Assembly: GCF_000234665.1 (NCBI RefSeq)
Contig: NC_018331.1
Coordinates: 186,001 to 250,000 of the forward strand
Origin: Leishmania mexicana MHOM/GT/2001/U1103
Taxonomy: Eukaryota; Euglenozoa; Kinetoplastea; Trypanosomatida; Trypanosomatidae
Length of the DNA: 64,000 nt
Reading direction: 5' to 3'
Part shown: in pieces, positions 31,051-40,269 of the stretch
Layout of the letters: each line of letters opens with the position of its first letter
Numbering within the stretch: position 1 is the stretch's first letter
Program-made: the position numbers and the translations under genes
The notes under the pieces: model-generated
Told to the model about the DNA's origin: nothing
The model's input: only the letters and a program-made list of their open reading frames with translations
Databases searched by the model: none

Positions 31051-32694
31051 ATGAGCTCATCATCAACGTCTAAGCCGCCTGCATCGAGTTTGGAGGTACC
31101 GGAGCGGCGTTGCGTGACTGCGAGCTCGGCCCCGGCGACGTCTCCAGCAACGCCAGTGGAGTCGGCGGAGAAGTATGAGAACATCTGCGGAATTTGCCTC
31201 ACCGACATCCACCCCGTCGACAACCCGCGGGGCCGTCTCAACTCATGTGGTCATCTCTTCTGCTCGTATTGTATCAAAGAATGGGCCAAGAGCACGAATG
31301 TGTGCCCCAACTGCAAGGCGCGGTTCACGCGCATCTACACGTTTCACGCGGACTCTGGAAAGGATGAGGAGACGAAGGTGCGCAAGCGCAACTATGTTGC
31401 GTGGGAGACCTCCTACGACGACGACGAGGAGGACGATGCAAGCAACGAGGAGGCGCTGCTGGATAGCGTACTGTGTGATGTGTGCCAGAAGTCCCACAAT
31501 GCGGCGCGTATGATTTTCTGCGACCGGCGCCAATGTGTCTACACCGCCCACCTTGACTGCCTCGCCTTGGCGGAACGGCCCATAACGTTTTTGTGCGCCA
31601 CCTGCACGAAGTTGCGGGAGGAGGAAGGGGACGACAATGTACCGTTGGCACAAAGCTTCAGCGCGGCGTCGTTCGCTGCCGCTTCGGCGGAGCTACCCGT
31701 GCCACCGACGCCGGTGGCCGTGGAAGCGGCACCGACGCGATGTCGAGCGACAGCAAGCGCAGCTGCGACACCTGCCGTCGCTGCACAGACGCCTGCTACC
31801 GTTGCTGCAGTCAAAACGGGCGGTAGTAGCCAAAGTGCCGAGCTTCCCACGAGTGTGTCCTCTCGTCTGGAATCGAGTTCGACGGTGACGACTGCCTCTA
31901 GGAGTCGTGTGCCTCGAGTGACAAACTACTCGGCTATGGGACGCCCGAACTACACCCGAAGCTCCTCCTCAGCGTCGTCGTCGTCTATGCAGACGGAGTC
32001 CTCGACGGTGCCGCGTGCCCCCATCGACTTTTCGAAGCCGCATCTGCACCTCATGACCCCAGTCACGACGACGTCGCGGCGGAGTTCAAGACATACCCCT
32101 GCACCTCTGCACACGGGGGTTGCCAGCGCGGCGGACCAAGACTACTACTTCCTAGCCCCCACATCGCATGCTGTTGCAGCTACGATCGAGTTCAACCGGG
32201 TGAAGCAGGCTCGTGCGGCGGAGGCGCAGAGTCGACGTCAGCGGGAACATGCCAAGGCAGAGCGCCTGCAAGCGGCGTACGGTGGCCACCACAGTGATCT
32301 GCTCCTGAGTGGCACCCGGAAGCGAGCCCATCGCAGTGTGGCGGATGAGGTCATTGCAGAGCTGGAGTCGGCAGAGGAGGCGTTGCGTGATCCGCAGCAG
32401 AGGCGCCTGATGGAGGAGCGCATGGTGCGTAAGTGGGCCGCGGACGTGCTCCCCGTGCTACGACGCCGTCGCTACATCGAAGGCGACACCGCCACGACGG
32501 AGAGTGATTTGTGGGCACAGGCGACCTCGCAGGCTCGCACAATGGTCCGCCAGAAGCTAGAGGCGAAGAACGAATCGCTGCGGCGCCGACGTGAGCAACT
32601 GGTGCGTGCGCGGGCACAACGAGAGGCAGCGGCGTTAGCGAAGCTCGCCGGCATCATTGCACAGCACCGAGAACGCTCTCTGAGAGTGGACTAG
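31051..32694 (+). CDS. RING finger and PHD-type zinc finger protein
   Basis: A 547-residue protein. A C3HC4 RING (CGIC, then CGHLFCSYC, then CPNC) occupies about residues 46-92. A PHD-like Cys4-His-Cys3 finger (CDVC, then CDRRQC, then HLDC, then CATC) spans about 142-189. The two are separated by an acidic stretch (YDDDEEDDASNEE). The rest is Ala/Ser/Thr-rich low complexity to about residue 330, then a basic helical C-terminus rich in Arg/Glu. The RING-then-PHD order is seen in PHRF1-type proteins, which are nuclear ubiquitin ligases linked to transcription and chromatin. The RING suggests E3 ubiquitin ligase activity and the PHD a histone-tail or protein-binding role; both are inference. The start is an ATG with no in-frame upstream alternative of coding quality. 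Confidence 0.88.
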   Translation: MSSSSTSKPPASSLEVPERRCVTASSAPATSPATPVESAEKYENICGICLTDIHPVDNPRGRLNSCGHLFCSYCIKEWAKSTNVCPNCKARFTRIYTFHADSGKDEETKVRKRNYVAWETSYDDDEEDDASNEEALLDSVLCDVCQKSHNAARMIFCDRRQCVYTAHLDCLALAERPITFLCATCTKLREEEGDDNVPLAQSFSAASFAAASAELPVPPTPVAVEAAPTRCRATASAAATPAVAAQTPATVAAVKTGGSSQSAELPTSVSSRLESSSTVTTASRSRVPRVTNYSAMGRPNYTRSSSSASSSSMQTESSTVPRAPIDFSKPHLHLMTPVTTTSRRSSRHTPAPLHTGVASAADQDYYFLAPTSHAVAATIEFNRVKQARAAEAQSRRQREHAKAERLQAAYGGHHSDLLLSGTRKRAHRSVADEVIAELESAEEALRDPQQRRLMEERMVRKWAADVLPVLRRRRYIEGDTATTESDLWAQATSQARTMVRQKLEAKNESLRRRREQLVRARAQREAAALAKLAGIIAQHRERSLRVD

Positions 32695-33423
32695 TCCGCC
32701 CCACCTTGGGACGCCTTTGACCGCAGCTTGCGGCACTACTCGCAGCGCCGAAACAAAACGGCGCACCCAACCTGTGCTGGGCAGAGATGAGTGTGGGGTA
32801 TTATGACGGCGTATATTCTGTCTTGGCTGTAACGGTGCGCACAATGCTCTCCTTTCCTGCGGCGTACTGCGCGCGGCACCCGTGTGAGGCCCCAAGCCGA
32901 AAGGCGAAAAGAAAAACGAACAGTGGACCGCCAGCGGTGCGGATAAGACCGCGTGGACGACCGCACCACCTTTGACCCGCCATCGACAATAACGCGCAGC
33001 ACGAAGTCGCACGTCGCTGGGTATGTGCACTGCGGCGTTGTGTCTTGACGGCGCGCCTCGCGGGTGTTTTTATTTTTTTCTCCTTCTACTTCAGCTGGTG
33101 CTGCCGCACGCAGTACGTGGTGCATCCCGTGAGGGGCTGCCCATACCCCCCCCCTCCCCCAACACACACACACACACACAGGCGCGCGTCTGCGTGCTCC
33201 GATTGCCATCGGCACCGGTGCCCTACTCGCCTTCCTACCGCATCGCTCTTTTGTTCTGTTTTTCTCTACGTCGCGCCGGACATTCTGCACGCGTTGTGTT
33301 GCGCTCGCCGCCGCTCTCGCCTCACAGGAACGCGCGACGACGCCTTGCACGCTTGTGCACGGAGCCGCAGATACGACCACATCTTGGAATCCATAAATAT
33401 ATAGACAAGAGTTGGCGGTGCCC
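32695..33423. other. Intergenic, RING-PHD gene to SMU1-like gene
   Basis: No gene is seen. A C-rich run and (CA)n tract lie at about 33147-33180, followed by CT-rich sequence at 33240-33320. Confidence 0.7.
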
Positions 33424-35517
33424 ATGGCATCTCCTTCCTCTTCCTTGCCGTCCTCGTCTCGGGTCATTCCGCATGAGCGAGTGTTGCAGTGTGTGTACGA
33501 ATTCCTGGACGAGAACGGCTACCAGCAAGCCCTGCGTGCTTTGCAAGCGGAGTCGAAGGTACCGTACAACGTCATTCACGTGAAGGCTGATGGCGCCGGC
33601 GGCGCAGGTGGTGCTGCCCAGGCATCTCTCTCGGGGAAGCGAGGTAGTGCCAAGGGGTTTGCAGCGGCATCTGAGCGCAACTTGGAAGAGGCAGTGATGG
33701 AGGGTAGCTGGGCGGAAGTGCTGCACGTGTACGTCGACGGGCTCCTGCTTCCGGAGGAGATCAAGGCAACGCTGTACGAGGTTATTCTCGAAGAGATGGT
33801 GGAACTTCACGGTCTCGCACCGGCAGCCCGTTCGCTGCTTCTGAACGCGCCGATCTTCCAGCTCATGAAGGTGGACACTCCTGCGCGCTACATCCGCCTC
33901 GAAAAGATGGTGGAGCACGGGCAGCGCACCATGAGCGAGGGCACCCTCAGCAACGCACCCACTCGCCATGTCACGCCGGAAATGCTTCACAGAAGAACGT
34001 CTCTGCTTCAGCAACTGAAGACGGCGATCCGCTTCACCTCGGAGGCCCCGCTCGGCCGTTTGGCGGCTGCCCTGGCCCGCGCTTCCGCTGCTGACTTGGG
34101 AGGGGTGGACGGCCGTGAACACAAGGCCCACTCCTCGTCTGTAGTGCCCCCTCCGAACGGCGGACCAAGGTCGTCTGCTGGGACCACGAGCGTGGCAGCG
34201 AGATCGCGCAAGCGCGATCGGGAGCCGGCGCTGCCCGGCGACGCTGTGTGGGCCGATACCTTTCTGCAGTACCCTCTTGCAGCGCCGAAGGCAATACGGC
34301 GGCGGCTGCTGTACGCAGGCGAGCGCGCCGCCTGCTGCTGTGCCCCACTGTTGAGTGCGAGCGAGGAGCTGCTCATTGTTGGCTGTGCCGACGGCGCAGT
34401 CGAGTTCGTTAACGTGAAGACAGGGGAGAGCATTGGTAACCCGCTGCGGCACTCGGATGGGGTGATGTGCATGACGCGAGACACCGCGGACAGGGCGGCG
34501 CCGGCGCCAGACTGGCTCGCCGTCGGCTATCGTGATGGGTGGGTGAAGGTGTACAACGTTGACAGTCGCAAACTGGTTCGCCGCTTCGAGAAGGCGCATA
34601 CGATGGGCATCACGGCGGTCTTCTTTTCTGGCCCGCGAAACGCGGCATCCCTGTTCGGCCACCGTTCCTTCATTGTAACAGGCTCCTTCGACGGCAGCGT
34701 TAAGGTGCTTGACATCGCGGCCGGGACCGTGGTGCAGACGGTTGCTAACTGTCATGCCAGCGCGTTTGTGCATGCGTTGCTCCCACTGGAGAGCCGAGGC
34801 ACTGTCGTCGACACGTTGCGGTACTGCTTTCTTAGCAGCGGCAATGACGGGACTGTGTCTGTATGGCGCCTGGAGGACAGGCGGGAGGAAGGGGTGGAAG
34901 TCGCCGGTAGGGTGGAGGTGCTGCGTGTGCAGGGGGCCGTTCCTCTTGGGCAGGTTCACCATGAACTGCGCGATGCCGTCCCTTCCCAGCTCTACGCACT
35001 CCCGCATGTCGAGGATGCGGCGCATGGCGCAACTGCAACGAGCGATGCCACTAGTGTCCCCGCAACGGCGACGCAAGACGCGCTTGTCCTCACTCGCGCC
35101 GGCAAGGCGTGTGTCGTCCGCGTCACCGTAACGGACGACGGCAACCGTTACTTCTGCGCCTCTCTCCAGGCACTGTGCATCATCGCGACTGCACAGCCGC
35201 TGCGCTCTGCGTTTCCGCACGTGCACACGGTCGTGTCCATGTCTGTCCCACTGCTCACCCTCTACGCAACCGACTGCGAAGGCACCGTCAGTCTTCACAA
35301 CGTCGAGATGAAGTGGTACAACGAAGAGCAGTGGTCTGAGTTTGGCGGTTGCATGCGAGCAAGCAGCGCGGCTGACCAAAGTGCCCTGGTGATTGTGGAG
35401 GCGGGGAAGCCGTTAAAAGACCTGCAGCTGACGTGCATCTGGCCGCCAACGCAGCACCAGCCGTCGAGCGTGGTAGCCTACAGTGCGTCTCTGCCAGCCA
35501 TCTACGACATGCACTAG
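33424..35517 (+). CDS. SMU1: SMU1-like LisH/WD40 splicing factor
   Basis: A 697-residue protein resembling SMU1, a spliceosomal B-complex protein partnered with RED. A LisH/CTLH N-terminus (EFLDENGYQQALRALQAE at about 26-43, then LLPEEIKATLYEVILEEMVEL) is followed by the family motif ARYIRLEKM. WD40 blades begin near residue 300: GCADGAVEFVNVKTG, then VGYRDGWVKVYNVDS, then KLVRRFEKAHTMGITAV (compare the SMU1 motif CLRRFERAHSKGVTCL), then TGSFDGSVKVLDI and SGNDGTVSVWRLED. It is larger than animal SMU1 (about 513 residues) because of Ala/Gly-rich and Ser-rich linkers. The start is the first ATG; upstream only a TTG is in frame. A role in pre-mRNA or trans-splicing in the nucleus is inferred from homology. 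Confidence 0.85.
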   Translation: MASPSSSLPSSSRVIPHERVLQCVYEFLDENGYQQALRALQAESKVPYNVIHVKADGAGGAGGAAQASLSGKRGSAKGFAAASERNLEEAVMEGSWAEVLHVYVDGLLLPEEIKATLYEVILEEMVELHGLAPAARSLLLNAPIFQLMKVDTPARYIRLEKMVEHGQRTMSEGTLSNAPTRHVTPEMLHRRTSLLQQLKTAIRFTSEAPLGRLAAALARASAADLGGVDGREHKAHSSSVVPPPNGGPRSSAGTTSVAARSRKRDREPALPGDAVWADTFLQYPLAAPKAIRRRLLYAGERAACCCAPLLSASEELLIVGCADGAVEFVNVKTGESIGNPLRHSDGVMCMTRDTADRAAPAPDWLAVGYRDGWVKVYNVDSRKLVRRFEKAHTMGITAVFFSGPRNAASLFGHRSFIVTGSFDGSVKVLDIAAGTVVQTVANCHASAFVHALLPLESRGTVVDTLRYCFLSSGNDGTVSVWRLEDRREEGVEVAGRVEVLRVQGAVPLGQVHHELRDAVPSQLYALPHVEDAAHGATATSDATSVPATATQDALVLTRAGKACVVRVTVTDDGNRYFCASLQALCIIATAQPLRSAFPHVHTVVSMSVPLLTLYATDCEGTVSLHNVEMKWYNEEQWSEFGGCMRASSAADQSALVIVEAGKPLKDLQLTCIWPPTQHQPSSVVAYSASLPAIYDMH

Positions 35518-36508
35518 TGAGCGAAAGTTGAGAAGGGGCTAAGATGATGATAGGGAGGTGGAGGCGGAAACCAGTGGGCCGCATCGCCGCACGAGAGACA
35601 CCAGATGCGGTGGTCAGCTCCCTCCCCTCCCCCTCCAAAAAAGGGGGATGACCTGCGCTCCTGGTGATGCGCGACTGCAGAGAGAAGAGGGTGGATGAGA
35701 AATGCGTCTCCAGGGTGACCGCTGCGCAGCTGATGGTCGATCTTGTTTTTGGATCTCTATGGGACTGATACATTTCGCCACTGCACGGCCGTTGCTGTGT
35801 GGTGATGTTGTGGGATGGGTGGCTGCGACCGAGCTGCCGACTCGCGGATGGTGGCAACCGCACTCAGCAGGAGCAACATGAAAAGGAAAGCTGAGGCCCC
35901 ATTCGCACACACATGCACGTGTGTAAGAGAGGGAACGAAAACGCGTCTCTGTGTGTGTGTAACGCGCCTGCTTCAGTGGTGTGCACAGTTGCTGCACCAC
36001 TGTCTACGCTGTCTCCACTATCTTGCCTCTATGCACAAGCACACATTATGAGTGTGTGTGTGTGTGTGTTGATCTCTATCTGCCTTTGCCTCTCGCTCTG
36101 CGTGTGTCACTACCGTGCGGGATGGTCCCTTGCGGCGACCCTGCTTTTCTTCATGGCGGGGTAATGAGGACGGGGCGGCCGTTGTACGTGGTGGAGTTGC
36201 TGTGCTCTCTCTCTTACTGTTTCTTGACCGTATGCATTGATGATGGAGGTGCTTCACCGTTGCCTTTCCACCGCTTCCCCCCAAACCTCTTTTGCCCGGT
36301 TCTCGTGCGTTGAAGTTCTCTCCCTCTCTCGACACCAGGATAGTCACCACTCACCAGGTGTGCGCCTTCGTGTGCGTGTGCGCACAGTTTACGCCTGTCC
36401 GCGTGCAGAGCTCAGGCGCCCTGCCACCCGAGCACAGGTTCTCACTCTTTCTTGATTTTCATAGACAGCTCCTGTGCGTGTGCCTGCTCCCGTGCCGCAG
36501 TCGCTGAG
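35518..36508. other. Intergenic, SMU1-like gene to DNAAF3
   Basis: No gene is seen. A small inverted repeat CCCCCT...AGGGGG lies near 35630-35646 in a C-rich/A-rich stretch, and a (GT)n tract lies at about 36050-36069. A pyrimidine-rich stretch at about 36438-36462, ending in AG at 36463-36464, is a candidate spliced-leader acceptor for DNAAF3. Confidence 0.7.
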
Positions 36509-38305
36509 ATGAGCGACAAGTATCTTCGAAATGAGCAGCAGCATCTGCTGAACTCTATCGGCACGGAGGTGTGCTGGGGCTGGTCACCAGCCATTGATTT
36601 TGTGTCCCTGCTCGGCAAGCGACCGCGTCGTTCTGCGGAGCATGGCGCATCGCAGCACATCATTGGTCGAATCGTGGACCGGCGACATGAGGTGCCGCCA
36701 TCGGCGTCGCCCGTCTCTGCCACTAAAACGACACCGTCGTCGAGGAGCAAAGATGAGGCTGAACTCGACGACCTAATTGCGCAGATCCAGAGCCGCAAGG
36801 CGACGAACACCAAGGCCGCGGAGGTCACCCCGGGAGAGTCATCAGAATCACAGCCTCACCGCAGTCCACCCTACTCTTCTTCCACAGTATCCCCTGCGCC
36901 CGCTGCGGTAGCGGACGACGAGGTGAACATCTTACTCGCCGGTGCGTCTGACATCCGCCACCTGCTTCGCACCTTGTCCTCCCTTCGTGCTGCCGAGTCT
37001 GCCGACGGCATGCAGAGGCCACAGCCGACGTACCACTTCTACGTCTATGAGCCAAACCTGCGGCTGCACTGTCGCCACCTCTTCTTTCTCCAGTGGTTGC
37101 TCGACAGCATGTTTGCGCTTGAGGAGCTGGAGGAGCGTGTTCTTATGTTTTTGGACGTCTATGGTAACGCGCTGATGCGTGACATAACCGCTGCGCAGGT
37201 GCGCAACGTGGTGCAGCGGCTGCGCAAGGCGCTCGAGACCGACTCTTCTTTGCTGCTGCGCATTGCCTCGTTTGAGGAGATGAAGAGCAAGGAGCGGGAC
37301 TTCGTGGAGAGCCAACTGGCACACTGGACCCGCGACACCTCCGCGGCGGACATCAGGGAGCAGTGGACGCAGCGCGTCCGGCAGGAGATGGCGGAACGCT
37401 ACGACAACCGCGACAACATCATCGACTGGGACTTTGTCTTTCACTTGACGGAGTACACGAACCTGCTCAAGTTCCCCGAGTACCGCACATGGCGCAACAC
37501 CGGCGTCGCCTTCGACGTCAGTCACATCAACCCGCGACGAGGCTTCAGCTACGAGTACAAGGTCCCCAACAAGACCCTCTGCTTCTTCTCCAGCGCCGGC
37601 CGCGGCGTCTACGCAGGCGACATCAAGAATGGGCCATTTTTCTCGTTCGGTGCGCTCACGCAAAACGCGCACATTCGCCAACGCACGACGGATGGAACGT
37701 GTAGGCACGGGAACGGCGTCGTTTCCATGCACAACGTGCGCGCCTGGCTGTACACGCTCATGACCGGGTTGCCGTGGCCGTGGGCCGACCACGCCTTCGC
37801 CTGGGACGACGCCAAAAATTACAACTACCTTCCTCCTGGTACACCGAGCGGCGTCGCCTACACCGCCGCACTGCCAAAAGTGCGCGTGCATTTTGTGGGC
37901 TTGGAGTGGGACCGCTTTGTGCTGCACTGCAAGGAAGGCAAGGTGCCACGTATGGATGCAGCCTTCTTTGGAACCTCCTGCACTCAATGCATGACCCCCA
38001 CCGTGCTCGGCGACGTGATGTCCGACGCGGCGCACGCGGTGGTGGTGGCGGAGACGGCGAAGTTCATCGTGGACGCCGAGGACGTGGCAAAGAAGGTCTA
38101 CATCGCGAAACTGGACGACCTGGCGCATGCAGGCGGGTGGGCAAGGGAAGACGCGCTGACGAACGACCTCCACGACGGCAAACCTGATCCACTCCCCGTG
38201 AAGGGGACGATGACCGATGCACAGAAAGTCTCGCAGGAGCGGTACATACAGCCATCGCTGCTTGCGTACGTCGCGAAGGCTCCTGCGCAGCCCGTGCGCG
38301 AGTGA
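36509..38305 (+). CDS. DNAAF3: Dynein axonemal assembly factor 3
   Basis: A 598-residue homologue of DNAAF3 (Chlamydomonas PF22), a cytoplasmic factor needed to preassemble axonemal dynein arms. The N-terminal block TEVCWGWSPAIDFVSLLG matches the family's WWGxSPALDL motif. NILLAGASDIRHLLRTL and FYVYEPNLRLHCRHLFFL match its Rossmann-like segment. MFLDVYGNALMRD, FEEMKSKERD and DWDFVFHL...FPEYRTWRNTGVAF continue the match, followed by VPNKTLCFFSSAGRGVYAGD. An 85-residue Ser/Pro/Lys-rich insertion separates the first two conserved blocks and is probably disordered. The start is the ATG at 36509, just after a pyrimidine-AG acceptor-like site; in-frame sequence upstream overlaps that site and is not credible coding. 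Confidence 0.92.
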   Translation: MSDKYLRNEQQHLLNSIGTEVCWGWSPAIDFVSLLGKRPRRSAEHGASQHIIGRIVDRRHEVPPSASPVSATKTTPSSRSKDEAELDDLIAQIQSRKATNTKAAEVTPGESSESQPHRSPPYSSSTVSPAPAAVADDEVNILLAGASDIRHLLRTLSSLRAAESADGMQRPQPTYHFYVYEPNLRLHCRHLFFLQWLLDSMFALEELEERVLMFLDVYGNALMRDITAAQVRNVVQRLRKALETDSSLLLRIASFEEMKSKERDFVESQLAHWTRDTSAADIREQWTQRVRQEMAERYDNRDNIIDWDFVFHLTEYTNLLKFPEYRTWRNTGVAFDVSHINPRRGFSYEYKVPNKTLCFFSSAGRGVYAGDIKNGPFFSFGALTQNAHIRQRTTDGTCRHGNGVVSMHNVRAWLYTLMTGLPWPWADHAFAWDDAKNYNYLPPGTPSGVAYTAALPKVRVHFVGLEWDRFVLHCKEGKVPRMDAAFFGTSCTQCMTPTVLGDVMSDAAHAVVVAETAKFIVDAEDVAKKVYIAKLDDLAHAGGWAREDALTNDLHDGKPDPLPVKGTMTDAQKVSQERYIQPSLLAYVAKAPAQPVRE

Positions 38306-40269
38306 GGAAGGCGACGTGGACGTGAGGCGTCCTGCGATGGTGATGAGACGTAGGTGAAAGCAGAGTCGGTGCATCCTCTCCCCTCATTCTGCGTGTCGGC
38401 AGACACATAAGTTCATCCGCCCGGCGATGCAGAGCGCACATTCTTCTTTTACTCATCCAAAGATTTGTCTTTTGTCTTTTATTGCACGGTACCCCACTTC
38501 TCCATGTCGCCGTCGCATTACCGCACGGAATGCGCACGCTGGGTCGGCCTTCTGCTTGTGCGGGCGTCGCGGAGGAAAGAGCTGACTCTGCGGCGCCCCG
38601 TTCTCCATGATGGCCGTGATGGCGGAGAGGGAGGGGGCAACAGTCGGTGCGCACAAGAGAGGCCGACATATTGTTTTCTGTTGACTTGTTGGGTGAACAG
38701 TCCCTCTTCGCATAGATGAAGCCAAGACAATGCCGCACAACGCCTCAACTGCACCCACTCAACAGCGCACAAGCACCTTCAGCCGGAAGGGAAAAGAAAA
38801 ACGCGTCGCTCTCCGTTACCCGTTCTACGCTGCTGCTCGCATACTTCGGAAGGATTCCGATGGAAACTCGATTCCCCCCACCCCTCCCCCAGCACCGCAA
38901 AGGGAACGAAAAAACAAAGGATGTGGTCATGATCGTCAGTGTAGGTGATGGAAAGAGCATCGGTCCGTCTGCGCAGAGAATGAACTTCGTACCGCTCTGC
39001 ACAGAGTGGATATCTGTGTCACGTTGTTCTCAGCTCATCACCCGCTCTGGCAGAGCAATGGGGGGGAAGGGGTAGGAACAACGAACGAACTTCGTCGTCG
39101 TTTCTGAGGTGCGCACTGCGCTGTTCATTTTTCCCCTTCAGTATTCTCGCTTGCGTGCTGCCGTCTCTCTCTCGGCGCACCATTCCTCTACTGCCTTCGT
39201 CGTCCACGTGGTCTACTCGGCCTCTCGGCACACACGAACATGGGTCGCACATACCTCCGACAAGGGAAATGGGGGGAGGGGAAAGGGACGAACAGAAGAG
39301 ACGTGCACGCTGCTGCCCGCCCCAACGTCCAGGCAAAGAGGAGTTTGTCGACACCGCGCATCGGACTTCGAGATCGGTGGCGATCTGGCCATCCTGGTGC
39401 TTGCCGTCGCTGCCGCCGTTTTTTCTTCGGTGTTGTTGTGGCACTCGCGTGTCAATCCCATTACTTCTTCCCTTTGCCGTTGCTGCTCTACTTCAGTGCC
39501 TCCTCTGCTGGACTCGCTGAAACGGAGCAAACGCTCTTCCACCCCTCTCTCGCCCTCTGGCTGTTCACTGGGACTGTGCCTATCCATTTGCGTGACCGTG
39601 TTGGAGGCAAGCGGTGCTGTGAAGCGCAGCGGAGTTCTGTGTCCCTCGCGCTGCCGCCTCTGTTGGTGCTACTGTTGCATTTTGTTTGGTGTGTGTGTGG
39701 GGCGGCTTCTGATATTTCATGCGAGCTCTTTACAGCTGTCTCTGTTTCTCTCGCGCGCTTGTGGACCGACACAAATTTCTTTTTATCTGTCGCTTCGCCT
39801 TCTCGGGGACGGCGCACAGCCGTTGCGCTTTTCAGGAACGCCTTTTTGGTGTACTCCCGCGTCGCCGCACACGACGGCATCGACTCCGCTCTCCCTTCTG
39901 CGCGCGTGCACACACACACATATATATACATAAACACAGGCACGGCTGCAACGCAGTGACACAGCTCATCCACGCACTTCCTGAAGCTCCCCTCCGCACA
40001 TTGCACATTACACATACACATATACATGCACATACACACGATCACGCAGCCGACTAGCTGAAGGACACAATAGACGCATGTGTGGGAGCTTTTCCTTGTC
40101 AAGGCAGGGCACCGTTTGACTTCCCTTCGCTCGTTGTACTCCGCTGCCGCGCTCCAAAACGCTCTTCTTGGCATTGCGGATCCTTGGTAGCGTCATCGGG
40201 TGCACGCTCGCCCACACACACACACTCACATACATACATTTATCCATACACGTGTTCATAGAAGTCATC
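38306..40269. other. Intergenic, DNAAF3 to 954-residue hypothetical
   Basis: No gene is supported on either strand over nearly 2 kb. CA/TA-rich sequence lies at 39908-39940 and CA-rich sequence at 40010-40040 and 40213-40250, close to the next ATG. Confidence 0.7.

Noticed and set aside
33322..35379. Long open frame (685 codons) on the minus strand
   Set aside because: It is antisense to the SMU1-like gene, which has recognisable LisH and WD40 motifs. The antisense translation is His/Arg/Val-rich, an artefact of high-G/C codons.
36932..38374. Minus-strand open frame of 480 codons
   Set aside because: It lies opposite DNAAF3, whose protein is strongly conserved; no motif is seen in the antisense frame.
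39109..39933. 274-codon + strand frame between DNAAF3 and the 954-residue gene
   Set aside because: It is Cys/Ser/Leu-rich translation of pyrimidine-rich leader DNA, without codon bias or domains.
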